Source: Isosphaeraceae bacterium (GTDB lineage Bacteria; Planctomycetota; Planctomycetia; Isosphaerales; Isosphaeraceae). From it: DNA of 64,000 nt. Both the position numbers and the translations under genes were made by a program. The notes beneath the pieces are model-generated. The model had not been told where the DNA came from. It ran no database searches and saw nothing but the letters and a program-made list of their open reading frames with translations. Shown in pieces: positions 1 through 10,400 of this stretch. Each line of letters opens with the position of its first letter. The stretch's first letter is position 1. The DNA is taken from positions 1 to 64,000 of the forward strand of contig JAJPJC010000344.1 of assembly GCA_021324445.1 (NCBI GenBank), written 5' to 3'.

Positions 1-189
1 AAGACGCACCGCTATCAATGGGTCGCCTACCATGGCGACCAGCGGCTGGAGTTCGGCCGGACGAAGCACAAGCTCTACCGCAAGTACCTCGACCGCGGGC
101 TGCCCCGTGCGGAGCTCCTCGTCCTCGGTGTCGAACCAGGGATGTTCGATGACGACGAACTCGACCCGAGTGAGTGGGCCGACATCTGA
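1..189 (+). CDS. C-terminal part of a small protein of unknown function
   Basis: Frame 1 is open from the window edge to a TGA at 187-189 and encodes the last 62 residues of a protein whose start lies outside. The visible part begins KTHRYQWVAYHGDQ, continues with a basic stretch (RTKHKLYRKYLDRG) and ends in an acidic tail (FDDDELDPSEWADI). Short proteins with a similar WVAYHGDQ-type motif are often found next to retropepsin-like genes in planctomycetes and cyanobacteria; that is recalled knowledge and was not searched. The next gene starts 27 bases downstream on the same strand, so the two are probably co-transcribed. No function is assigned. Confidence 0.55.
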   Translation, partial: KTHRYQWVAYHGDQRLEFGRTKHKLYRKYLDRGLPRAELLVLGVEPGMFDDDELDPSEWADI

Positions 190-216
190 TCGGCCTTCGC
201 CGAGAGGACGCTCGAC

Positions 217-753
217 GTGACAACCATCCTGCGGGGCCTCCCCTACTTCGACGAGAATTCTGTCATCGTTGTTCAGGGTCGAGCCGAGGCGGTCAAGCGC
301 CAACAGATCGTGGTCTGGGTGAGCCTCGCAGAAAGCGACCAGAGTGAATTGCCGCGTGGTACGCCCCGCTTTCCCGCCGTCCTGGATACGGGCTTCTCGC
401 ACAACTTCGGCATCCGGGAGGAACTGCTCAGGCGATGGGCCGGCATTCAACCGGCTTATTTTCCCAGAATGCGCGATATCCGCGTCAACGACGTCACCGT
501 TTCGCGGTATGACGCCGATGTCTGGTTGCATCGGAATCAACCGGGGCAGCGGGATGAATTGGCGGATGGCTTGCCGTTCCGCCTGGCGCTCAATGAGGGG
601 ATCGTGGTCTACCCGGCGGGCACGCCCAATGCCCCGCGCCTGCCGGTGCTGGGCCTCCGCGGGCTGAAATGGACCGGGCTCCATCTCTCCATCGACAGCG
701 ACCGTCTCCGCGTCTGGCTCCGCACGCCGCGGCGGTTCTGGCCCTTCGGTTGA
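217..753 (+). CDS. Retropepsin-like (clan AA) aspartic protease-fold protein
   Basis: A 178-residue protein starting at GTG. The centre carries VLDTGFSHNFGI (about residues 56-67), which matches the Asp-Thr-Gly active-site motif of retroviral-type aspartic proteases, preceded by a hydrophobic strand (RFPAVL). Near the C-terminus a hydrophobic-Gly stretch (LPVLGLRGL, about residues 143-151) fits the second conserved element of this fold. There is no signal peptide, so it should be cytoplasmic. It lies 27 bases after a small unknown gene and 5 bases before the HAD gene, suggesting one transcript. The substrate is unknown, and protease activity is an inference from the motif; these single-domain proteins would have to dimerise to be active. 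Confidence 0.55.
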   Translation: MTTILRGLPYFDENSVIVVQGRAEAVKRQQIVVWVSLAESDQSELPRGTPRFPAVLDTGFSHNFGIREELLRRWAGIQPAYFPRMRDIRVNDVTVSRYDADVWLHRNQPGQRDELADGLPFRLALNEGIVVYPAGTPNAPRLPVLGLRGLKWTGLHLSIDSDRLRVWLRTPRRFWPFG

Positions 754-758
754 CACCC

Positions 759-1394
759 ATGCGCGAACCTACCCTGATCTTCGACTTCGGCAACGTGGTC
801 TGCTTCTTCGACTATCTGCGGGCCTTCGCGACCTTTGGCCGCGGGCTCGGGATGCCGGGACCGGTCTTGAGGCAGCTCTTGCAGGAGCGCGGATTCGCCC
901 GGTTGCACACGCGATTCGAGGAAGGGGGGATGGAGCCGGAGGCGTTCGCCGCGCAGGTGATGGCCCTGGCGGGCCTGGAGCTTCCCTATGAGGACTTCGT
1001 CCGCGGCTGGGAAGACATCTTCTGGCTCAACGAGCCGGTGGCGCAGTTGCTCGCGTTCCTCAAGTCGCGGGGCTACCCCCTGTTGCTGGGCTCGAACACC
1101 AACATCCTGCACTCGAGCTTCTTCCGCCGCCGATTCGCCCCGACCTTCGACGGGTTCAATCGCTTGATCCTCTCGCACGAAGTCGGCCACATGAAGCCGG
1201 ATCGGCGGTTCTACCAGGCGTGCGTCGCCGCGGCGGGCGTGCCCGCCGCGTCCTGCCTGTTCATCGACGACCTGCCGGAGAACGTCGAAGGAGCGCGCCG
1301 GGCGGGCTTGACGGGCCTGCACTACGTCGACACGCCGACGCTGATCGACGACCTAAGATCCCACGGGGTCGAGGTCCCGCCGGGTGAGGGCTGA
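759..1394 (+). CDS. HAD-superfamily hydrolase, YihX-like phosphatase
   Basis: A 211-residue HAD subfamily IA phosphatase. ATG at 759 is preferred to upstream starts because the family begins just before the first motif. All four HAD motifs are visible: motif I FDFGNVV near the N-terminus (nucleophile Asp, with Gly at the usual second Asp as in YihX), motif II LLLGSNTN, motif III lysine in HMKPDRRFY, and motif IV LFIDDLPENVEGA. E. coli YihX, which dephosphorylates glucose-1-phosphate, has the same DLGNVI and SNTN features, so a small sugar phosphate is the likely substrate. The last 42 bases overlap the end of the convergent dihydroorotate-dehydrogenase-like gene. Confidence 0.8.
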   Translation: MREPTLIFDFGNVVCFFDYLRAFATFGRGLGMPGPVLRQLLQERGFARLHTRFEEGGMEPEAFAAQVMALAGLELPYEDFVRGWEDIFWLNEPVAQLLAFLKSRGYPLLLGSNTNILHSSFFRRRFAPTFDGFNRLILSHEVGHMKPDRRFYQACVAAAGVPAASCLFIDDLPENVEGARRAGLTGLHYVDTPTLIDDLRSHGVEVPPGEG

Positions 1395-2660
1395 CGCCGC
1401 CCCGCGGCCGGCCAGGTCGAGGAACCGCACGACGCCCTCGGACACCAGGTCCAGACGGCGCGCGGCGTGGATCATCCAGACGATGAAACCCTCCTCGGGA
1501 TCGAAGTAGAGCCGGTGCAGCGCCTTCTGCACCTTGGTCCCGACGCGCATCGGATAGGCACTCGCCGGGAGCTGGAACAGGGTGTGGATCTGGAAGCTCG
1601 TGCAACCCCGCAGCGCGTACTCGACCGCGATCCTCCCGGAGGAGATGTCGCCCGTCCCGCTGATCTCGATCGGGGCGCGCTCGATCGCGCCGCGCGCCTG
1701 CGCCAGGCGGAGGGCCGAGAGCAGCCGGAGGTTCCGATCGCTCAGGTCCGGCCCCCCATAGGCGACGCCGCGCTGCCCCTCGAAGAGGCGATCCGGGTCG
1801 AAGAGGCGATTGGCGTAGACCAGGAAGTCGGGACGCGCTTCGCCGTACACCTCGGCCAGCATCGCCTGCTGGAAGGCGTCGTCGTCGAGGCTATTGAACA
1901 GCTTGAGGCCGACCTTGACCGGCCTCGGGCCGGTCGCCGCCGACCGGATCAACCCGGGGACGCGCCGGAGCCACTCGAGGACCATCGCGCGCTGGCTGGC
2001 CCGATCGGAGCCGGCCAGAGTCGGGGAGAAATCTTTCTCCAGCGGCATGGGGGTTGGTCCGTCCGGGGATGGGTAGGCCGCCAGCAGGGCGCGGGTCGTC
2101 TCGAGGTATTCGTCATGGCGCCAGGCGGTCTCGCCGGGGGCGGGCAGATGGTATTTCACCGACGGCACGACGAGCAGGTTGCGTTCTTGACCGAGCCGGC
2201 AGCCCTCCCGCACCAGCTCGAGGTAGTCGTCCAGGGATTGCCACCAACCCCGTCCCTTCCAGGTGACGGTCCAGCCGGTGGCGCCGGTTGTGGGGCTGGT
2301 GATCGGCTCGGCGACCATCTGCGATTCCTTGATGGCCCAGGCCGCCATCGACTGGTGTCCCGCCGCGTCCTGGGCGATGACCGTCTTGAGAACGACCAGC
2401 CCCAGGCCGGCGTCGGCGGCCTCCTCGATCTGCGCGCGGTTCAGCGCGAGTTGACCGGACGCCTTGCCCCAGGGATTGCGGAGCGTCAGCCCGGCGTAAG
2501 TTGCGGTCATCTCCAGGCCGTAGGCCTGGCGGAGATAGCCGTCGAGGTCCTGGGGCAATCCCTGGTCCGCAAAGCGATCGTGGTCCTGGCGAACCTGGCC
2601 GGCCACGGCCGCAGGGACATCGGGGCTGCGTGGGAGCAGGTGCGGACGTAGGTTTGGCAT
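1353..2660 (-). CDS. Dihydroorotate dehydrogenase-like flavoprotein
   Basis: A 435-residue protein with the features of the FMN-binding DHOD/dihydropyrimidine dehydrogenase barrel: MTATYAGLTLRNPWGKASG near residue 50 (family proteins begin with LGLKLKNP-ASG), VPSVKYHLPAP, a strand containing KVGLKLFNSLDD, and a C-terminal phosphate-binding region ISGTGDISSGRIAVEYALRG followed by IHTLFQLP. ATG at 2660 overlaps the TGA of the upstream DapA-like gene (TGATG), which indicates translational coupling. The first 48 residues are an unusual extension. It differs enough from PyrD that orotate formation is not assured; a catabolic or biosynthetic reduction step shared with the DapA-like partner is possible. 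The 3' end overlaps the convergent HAD gene. Confidence 0.7.
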   Translation of the reverse strand: MPNLRPHLLPRSPDVPAAVAGQVRQDHDRFADQGLPQDLDGYLRQAYGLEMTATYAGLTLRNPWGKASGQLALNRAQIEEAADAGLGLVVLKTVIAQDAAGHQSMAAWAIKESQMVAEPITSPTTGATGWTVTWKGRGWWQSLDDYLELVREGCRLGQERNLLVVPSVKYHLPAPGETAWRHDEYLETTRALLAAYPSPDGPTPMPLEKDFSPTLAGSDRASQRAMVLEWLRRVPGLIRSAATGPRPVKVGLKLFNSLDDDAFQQAMLAEVYGEARPDFLVYANRLFDPDRLFEGQRGVAYGGPDLSDRNLRLLSALRLAQARGAIERAPIEISGTGDISSGRIAVEYALRGCTSFQIHTLFQLPASAYPMRVGTKVQKALHRLYFDPEEGFIVWMIHAARRLDLVSEGVVRFLDLAGRGAASALTRRDLDPVGS

Positions 2661-3634
2661 CAGTCGTTGCTCGATCGGGGCAGAATCCCCACTCGCGCCA
2701 GGCACGCGCCGAGGCGATCGAACTCGGCCGGGTCCAGTGGAGGTCCCCAGGGGTCGTGGGCCGCGTCGTCGGGGATCACGCCCTGGTGGACCAGGCACCA
2801 GAGCATCCGTCGGATGTAACCTTCCATGGGCGCGAGGAAGGTGTGCTGGGCCAGGTCGTCGACGGCGGCATTGAGGGCCAGGAAGCGCTGGCCGTCTCCC
2901 TGCCAGTAACTGTGCAGGAGTTGGGCTTGCAAGCCGGTGCACGCCGCCGCCATGCCGATCAGCGCGGCCCGGGCTCCGCACATCAGGCTGTAACCGAGGA
3001 ACCGGTCCTCGCCGGTGATCAGCAGCTTCCCGGGGGCCGCGGCGGTGATCCGCCGCGCGATGTCCTGGAAAGTCATCACGCTGTCGAGGGTGGCGACCTT
3101 GACCCCCAGGACCTCAGGGCGCTCGAGCAAGGCGCTGAGCAATTCGGACGGATAGGCGATACCCCCTGCGGCCTCGTAGAGATAGAATAAGACCAGCGGT
3201 CGTCCGGCCTCGGCGAGTCGTGCATGATAGTCCAGGATCAGATGATCGCGGTCCGCCTGCGCGCGGAAGGCGGCGGGGGGGTGGACCAGCAGGGCATCGG
3301 CACCGAGGTCGACGGCCCGCCGGGCCATCGCCATCGCCGAGTGGAAGACCTCCGCGGGGGTGCGGCACTCGGTCCGGGCGCCGGCCGCCGCGATCAGGAT
3401 GCCGGCGCCGCCGAGCGCCCGCCGCCAGGTGCCCAGGACTCGATCGGCATCCGCGGCGCGCAGGTGCAGCCCGCGGCCCGTATGGGCCCACACCGCCACC
3501 CCCCCGATCGGCTGGCTCGCCATCCAGGCCGCGTACCGCTCCAGCGCCGGCGCGTGGACCAACCCGTCGGATCCAAAGGGAACCGGCACCGCGGGGATCA
3601 ACCGCCCCGCAAGCTGTTCCGTTGAGATGCTCAT
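2660..3634 (-). CDS. DapA-family (dihydrodipicolinate synthase/N-acetylneuraminate lyase) aldolase
   Basis: A 324-residue class I aldolase-type TIM barrel. The N-terminus LIPAVPVPFGSDGLVH is the usual LxxAxxTPF-DGxxD start of the family. The Schiff-base lysine is recognisable in LGVKVATLD (Lys179), one strand after LVLFYLYEA, which holds the tyrosine position of the family (Tyr151 or Tyr153). A typical GGVAVWAHTGRG replaces the GTTGE loop, so the substrate is unlikely to be that of lysine biosynthesis. The stop overlaps the start of the dihydroorotate-dehydrogenase-like gene by one base, so the two form a coupled pair. Which 2-oxo acid it cleaves or forms cannot be told from sequence. Confidence 0.75.
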   Translation of the reverse strand: MSISTEQLAGRLIPAVPVPFGSDGLVHAPALERYAAWMASQPIGGVAVWAHTGRGLHLRAADADRVLGTWRRALGGAGILIAAAGARTECRTPAEVFHSAMAMARRAVDLGADALLVHPPAAFRAQADRDHLILDYHARLAEAGRPLVLFYLYEAAGGIAYPSELLSALLERPEVLGVKVATLDSVMTFQDIARRITAAAPGKLLITGEDRFLGYSLMCGARAALIGMAAACTGLQAQLLHSYWQGDGQRFLALNAAVDDLAQHTFLAPMEGYIRRMLWCLVHQGVIPDDAAHDPWGPPLDPAEFDRLGACLARVGILPRSSND

Positions 3635-4448
3635 CCCCGCTCACCACCCCGGCCAGAGGCCGGCCGACCGCCTGCACCAGAACCCTCGACCGAGGCACCC
3701 ATGCGCCACTCGCCACCACGGCCGCCGACGCGCGCCGCGATCCCCGGCCGAGCCCGCGCGCTGGCGCCGCCATGCCACTATTATTTCGCAACCCCCACCC
3801 GACGCAACCACTTCCCCGCCTTCTCCCAAAAACGACCGCCCGCCTGCCGGACGTTTGACTTCTCGATTCCAGAGGCCAGACTCCTACTGACTCAGGTTCC
3901 GCGCGTCGCACAGCCCCAGAATTCGCCGCTGTTCCCCCACCGATTCTCACCTCGCCGAATTTTTGCGAAATGGGGCTTGACGAACGGACTCATCGCGGTA
4001 AAGATTGACTGTGTGCATGGAGCCAACCACGCTATCTCGCATCATGTGTGTCCAGGATCAGCCTCGGTGAGGCGGGGGTCGCGGGGCACGGGGTGGGACA
4101 GCGGTGGCCGGCTCAGGGTCAGCCCACGCCTTGACGAGAGCGGCCGGGACCGGGGGGCGTTCGAGGTACTCGAGCGGCCCGGTGCCAGCGGCTCGCCGAG
4201 GGGAGGGGGGCCAGCCCGGAGATTCGGAAGCAGGGAGGGAGGGGGACGTTGGCCTGGGAGCGAGGCGCGCGGTTGGGAGGGGATGGACCGGTCGACGGCC
4301 GTCGTGAGCGTGTGGCGGGGCGGCGGTCTTCTTCGCAGAGACCAGTGAGTCACCTTGATGGTGGGGGAGCCTTGGGCCCTGGGGCCAGGGCGTGGCGGTG
4401 GCCGCGCGGGCCGGGTCGAGGCTTCCCAGCAAACCGGGGAGTTTGTCG
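3635..4448. other. Intergenic region before the giant secreted protein gene
   Basis: About 810 bases with no convincing gene. The segment near 3895-4020 is less GC-rich than its surroundings and contains a promoter-like pair of hexamers. The stretch 4021-4448 is very GC-rich and open in several frames, which is expected by chance at this composition. The region separates the divergent aldolase pair from the giant gene, so it should hold promoters for both. Confidence 0.5.
3977..4004 (+). promoter_or_regulatory. Possible sigma70-type promoter
   Basis: TTGACG at 3977-3982 followed by 16 bases and TAAAGA at 3999-4004, inside a locally AT-richer stretch. The first hexamer is a good -35 match and the second a weak -10. 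It points to the gene starting at 4449, which would give a leader of more than 400 bases. Such matches arise by chance, so this is tentative. Confidence 0.25.
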
Positions 4449-7400
4449 ATGGGTAGCTTCATGGCAAAGGGACGGAATCAGGGGCCCAATCGGCGCCGCG
4501 GCACCAGGCACACGATGAAGCGCCCGGGCTTCCCCAAGGTGGAGATCCTCGAGGATCGGCTGGTGCTCAGCGGTTCGGACGCGACGTTGCCGACGCCGCT
4601 GTGGCATCCCACGTCGACCAACCTCTTCGACGCCCAGAACGGCCCGATGGCCAACCTGGGAGTGGGCACGGTCCAGATTTACCAGGCGTTCGTCCAGAGC
4701 CAGGGGAACGCCGCCGCGCTGGCGGCGGAATTCCCTTCGGTCGAGTTCAGCAACGGCCTGGTGGGACTCCAGGTCAAGAGCCTGGGCGGCGACTTCACCC
4801 AGTTCGTCACCAGCCTCCAGAACGTGGGCATGCAGCTCACGGCCGACAGCTCGCTGTACGGGCTGGTCGACGGCTACGCCCCGGTCAACGCGCTGCCGAC
4901 CATCGCCGAGATGGCCCAGACCGAGAGCGGCCAACTGATTTACAAGCCGTCCGTCGACGCCAGCAATTACCAGGGCGAAGCCTACAACGAGGCCGAGACC
5001 TCGATGTTCGCCGACGTGGCGCGGAGCGAGTTCGGCGTCGACGGGACCGGCGTGACCGTCGGGGTCCTCTCCGACAGCGTCAGCCAGTATGCCGGCGGCC
5101 TGGCCAATTCGTACAGTACCGGCGACCTCAATCCCAACACGCCCGTCAACGTGATCCAGGACGGCGCCGCCGGTGGTACCGACGAAGGCCGGGCGATGCT
5201 GGAGAATGTCCACGACGTCGCGCCCGGCGCAAGTCTGGCCTTCGCCACGGCCGAAGGCGGCGACCTCGCCTTCGCCAACAACATCCAGAAGCTGGCCACG
5301 ACCGGCAAGGCCAACCTCATCGCCGACGACATCGGCTACGCCGATGAGCCGTTTTTCCAGGACGGGGTGATCTCCCAGGCGATTAACACGGTCACCGCTT
5401 CAGGCATCACGTATTTCAGCGCCGCCGGCAATACGGCCGACCAGGGCTACCTCTCGACCTTCCGCGGGGTCCAAGGGACGATCTCCGGCATCGGCTCCGG
5501 CACGTTCATGAGCTTCAACCCGGTCGCCGGGTCGAGCACCTCGGACATCGAGCTGCCGGTCACCACCGACGGTGCCAACGCCGAGATCATCTTCGAGTAC
5601 GACCAGCCGTTCCAGACCCAGGAGCCGGCCGGGGCGGCCGGCAAGGTCACCTCGAATGTGAACATCTACGTCATCAATGCCGCCACGGGCGCCGTGGTCG
5701 TCGGGGCCGGCGCCAACAACAACAATGTCGCGATCCAGGAGCCCTGGCAGTTCATCACGATCCCCAGCGCCGGCAGTTACTATATCGCGGTCCAGGTCGT
5801 CTCGGGTTCCAACCCGGGACACATCGAGTTCGTCAATTTCAATGAAAATGTCAACCTGATCGTCAACCAGCAATACGGCAGCGCCGGCGGCACGTACTAC
5901 CCCACCTCCTACGGGCACGCCACCGACGTGAACACCATCGGCGTGGGCGCGACTCCCTGGTGGGCGCCGGCCCCCTACCTGGGCCAGACCCCGCTGTTCA
6001 ACGAGCCGTTCAGCTCGCACGGGCCATCGATCTACGACCTGACTGTCGACGGGACGCCGATGTCGCCGGTCCTGGCCCAGAATCCGACCATCACGGCGCC
6101 CGACGGCGGCAACACGTCGTTCTTCCCCCCCGGCGGGGTCATCACCACCAACAATCCGCCGTTCCAGGGCGAGCCGGCGACGACCACCAACCTGTCGCAG
6201 AACCTCCCCAGCTTCTTCGGCACCTCGTCGGCGACGCCCAATGCGGAGGCCGTGGCGGCGTTGATGTTGCAGAAGGTACCCGGTCTCACGCCGGCCGAGA
6301 TCCGTCAGGGCCTGATCGCGGGCGCCTTGCCGATGAACAACACCCCGGCGGGCACCTGGAATCCCCAGTCCGGCTTCGGCCTGGTCAATGCCATCCGGTC
6401 GATCAATGCCGTCGACGTCCTGCGCGTCGTTTCGACCAACCCGGCCGCCAACTCGACCGTCACCTCAGCCCCCGGCGCGATCACCGTCACGTTCAACAAG
6501 CCGGTCAACTTCGCCACCGTCAGCGCATCCGACCTGGTCTTCACCGGCGCGCCGGCGGGCGTCTCGGTCGTCGTCGGGACGCCGGTCGCCGTCGACAATC
6601 CGACGGAACCGACCATCATCCAGTTCCCGATCAGCTTCTCCAAGCCGGTCGGCACCCTGGCCAATGGCACGTACTCCTTCGAGGTCACGGGCCCGGTCAT
6701 CTCCGAGGATGACAAGGCCCTGGCCACGTATGGGCCGGTCTCCTTCACGCTCGCCGACACGACGGCGCCGCGGATCGTCAACACCTCCGAGAGCGGCCGC
6801 ACCGTCACGATCACGTTCGACAAGGCGCTGGATCCGGCCACGGTCACGCTGAGCAACATCTACGTGATGCGCGGCAACGGCAACCCGAATTTCACCAACT
6901 CGATCGATCTGAACAACGACCCGCGGGCCACCATCAGCTATAACCCGCAGACCTTCACGGTGACGCTCAACTACAGCGGTCTGCCCCAGACCGAGATGCC
7001 CAGCGACTATTACGCGATCGTCGTCCTGAGCAAGCTCGGCGCCTCGCCGGGCGTCACCGACCTGGTCGGCAACTCGCTCAACGGCCAGTTCACCGGGTCG
7101 TTCCCCTCGGGGACCACGCCCCAGGGCGCCGTGAGCTTCGTGCAGGTCCTCGGCTTGCTGGGCCTGTCGGCACCCCAGATCACGACGTTCGTGATGAGCC
7201 CGAGCAGCGACACCGGCATCGCCAACGACCAGAACAGCATGCTCAGCCAGCCCCAGTTCGTCGGACAGGTGTTCGCCCCGTTCCCGGCGACGGTCGCCAA
7301 CGACCCGGTCTACCTCGAGTTCAGCGGGTTGCACGGCGGCATCACCAGCCTGGCCCCCGGCGGCGGCGGCCGCGGCTTCACGGGCACCTACGATGAGGAA

Positions 7401-10400
7401 GTGGCGACCGACGCCAACGGCGTCTTCACCGTGACGCCGCCCGCGGCCCTGACCGAAGGCTTCCAGTACGCCGCCGCCGTGGTGGTCGGTCAGCCCGACC
7501 AGCCGCCCCTGCCCGGCTATGCCTCGCTCGACGAAGACGCCTTCCGGATCGACAAGACGCCGCCGCAGATCACCGGGGCCTCGCTCACGCCCGGCGGTGC
7601 TCCCCTTCCCCTGCCCAATGGCGGGCAGCCCAACGTCACCAACGTCCCGGGCCTGAGCACGCTGACGCTCAACGTCCAGGATCCGGTCAACCCGGGGAAC
7701 AGCCCGTTCGAGACGCCCGCCGCGGTCCTCTTCCAGGCCATCAACCCGGCCACCGCGATCAATATCAGCAACTACTCGCTGATCAACACCACGACCCACG
7801 TCGACGAATCGTCGTTCATCCTGACCGCCACCTTCGTGGCCGGCACGCCGGTCACCGCGACCGACGTGAATGGGAACTCCTACATCGTCGCCTACACCGG
7901 CCAGATCAACCTGACCTTCGCCTCCGGGTTGCCCAGCGGCAGCTACCAGTTCATCGCCCACACCAACGAGCTCCAGTATCCGGGCCTGGCCGACGCCGCC
8001 GGCAACTACCTGGACGATACCAACGTACCCGGCGAGGGGACCAAGGACTTCACCCTCAACCTCGCCATCAGCAACACGCCGGTCTACATCACCAACCTCC
8101 AGCTCGAGAGCGACTACACCGCCAGCGGCTCCTCGACCATCGGCGGCCCGCGGTCCTACTTCGAGCTGCCGGGGCCGGGTGGAGTGAACACGCGCGACAA
8201 CGTCCCCGCGCCCCCCAACACCTTCGTCATCAGCCTCTCCAACCCGATCCCCTACGCCAATTACTCGAACGACGTCCAGCTCATCCGCTCCGCCGACAGC
8301 GTGACCTCGCCGCCCGACGGCGACTTCGGCAACCTGGGCGAGGGCGGGCTGGGGAGCACCGGCACCGGCTTCACGATCGTCGGCGGCACGACCGTCACCC
8401 TCTACAATGACGTGTACAATCCCCAGACCAATAGCTACACGTCCACCCCGGTCGGGCCCGGGGGTACGGGCAACCAGCTCGTACTGAGCGTCAACGGTAC
8501 TCTGACGCCTGATTATTATCGGATCTACATACCGAACCAGCTCGAGCCGGGCGGGATCGACACCCGGATCTACGACATCTACGGCAACCAGCTCGATGGC
8601 GAGTTCCTCGGCGACCAGACCGCCAACGGGACCTACGAAGACCTCATGCCCAACGGTCAGTATCGCCAGGGGCTCTCGGGCGACGGCGTGGCCGGCGGCG
8701 CATTCATGACGGCCTTCGAGGTCGTCCCCTATGGCAACGTGGTCTACGCCCGGCCGGACTACCAAGAGAATTCGCTCTTGCCCAGCACGCTCTCCGACGG
8801 CAGCCTGGCCAAGCCCTACCCGGTCCTGGCGCCCGAGGGCGATCCCAATTCGCCGCTGGCCAACAATCCCACCCACAACCCCAACCTGGGCTTGAACAAC
8901 CCCGGCTTCTTCCTCTCAGGGTTCAACCCGGAATACGATCGCAGCGGCGACGGTCAATTCGAGCAGTCGGCGCTCTATGCCGCGTCGCAACTCGCGTACG
9001 GCGGTCCGGTAGTGGTCGTCGCCCTGCCCGGGACGCCCTCGCGCAACCCGCTGACCGGCGCGATCACAGAGGCTTCGTTCGTCTTGCAGGCTCCCGCCGG
9101 CTCCAATGCGATCATCAATGACGGCAGCACCTCGGTGCCGTTCGACACCACGCTGGTCTTCACCGCCGGCTCGACGCTCAAGCTGCTCAATGCCGCGCTG
9201 TTCGTCCAGAACCAGGGGAGCGCCCTGGAGGCCAATGGGACCCCGACCAACCCGGTCACCTTCACCTCCTATAACGACGCCTCGATTGGCGGCGCCACCA
9301 ACGGCAACCCGGACACCACGCCCCGCGGCGGCGACTGGGGCGGGATCATCTTCCGCAATTACGACGAGGCGATCACCGCGCAGCAGGTCTCGTTCCCGGC
9401 CGAAGGATCCAGTACCTCTGGTGTCGGGCCCGGGTCTGGCGTCCTGGTGGGTCCCAACGGCGGCCCGGCGGTCTCCGGCGCCCAGGATGCGATGTCCGTC
9501 ATCAACTTCGCGGACATCAACTATGCCGGCGGCGCGGTGCCGCAGGGATCGAGCACGTTCTATAGCGGCATTACCCTGTATAATTCGCGGCCGGCGATCA
9601 CCAACACGCAGATCTCCCACGCCGGGGGCACCGGCGGCACCGAGGCGGCGATCGGCGAGGACTTCGATTCGCTGCGCGAGGACGACACCGCCCGCGGCCC
9701 GCTGATCCGCCGCGTGACGGTGACGGCCAACGTCCTCAACGGCATCTGGCTGATGTCCGAGACCAACGGGCTCATCGAGCCGACCAGTGCCATGCCGTAT
9801 CCGACCAACCCGTCCACCCTGGGCGGTTCGTTGAACTATGCGCTGGCCAACCCCCTCCCCTACCTCGTCCTGGCCCAGATCGTGGTCGGCGAGACGGAGA
9901 TCGAGGGCTCCGGCGGCAACCAGACCTTGGTCGGCGACCGGCTGTACGTCCAGCCCGGGATGATGGTCAAGTTCGATGAGGGTGCCGGCCTCGATGTCAT
10001 CAACCCGGCGGCCAGCCTCAACGTCGGCTCGCGGAGCTACATCACCGGCTACGATCAGAACAACAGCTATAGCCCCGAGAGCCCCAACTTCGTCCAGGAG
10101 ACGACGGCGGACGCCGAGGTGCTGTTCACCTCGCTCCACGACGACACGGCGACCACCTTCTACGTCGACCCGACCACCGGGCAGCAGACGATCATCGTCC
10201 CGGCGATCAACGCGACCGGCGAGACGACGACGCCAGCCCTGGGGCCGGCCATGTGGGGCAGCGTGGGGATCAACGGCGGCGCCATCGTGGTGATCAACCA
10301 TGCCATGTTCCGGTACGGTGGCGGCCTCCTCCACACGCCGTCGTTCTCGGTCCCGTCGCAGTCGGTCCTGGCGTTCCTCAGTGGCCTGAACACGTTCACC

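Noticed and set aside
2660-2981. Longer N-terminus for the dihydroorotate-dehydrogenase-like protein (start at 2981)
   Set aside because: The extra part overlaps the coding sequence of the upstream aldolase and is Arg/Pro/Gly shadow sequence; the TGATG coupling at 2660 is a better start.
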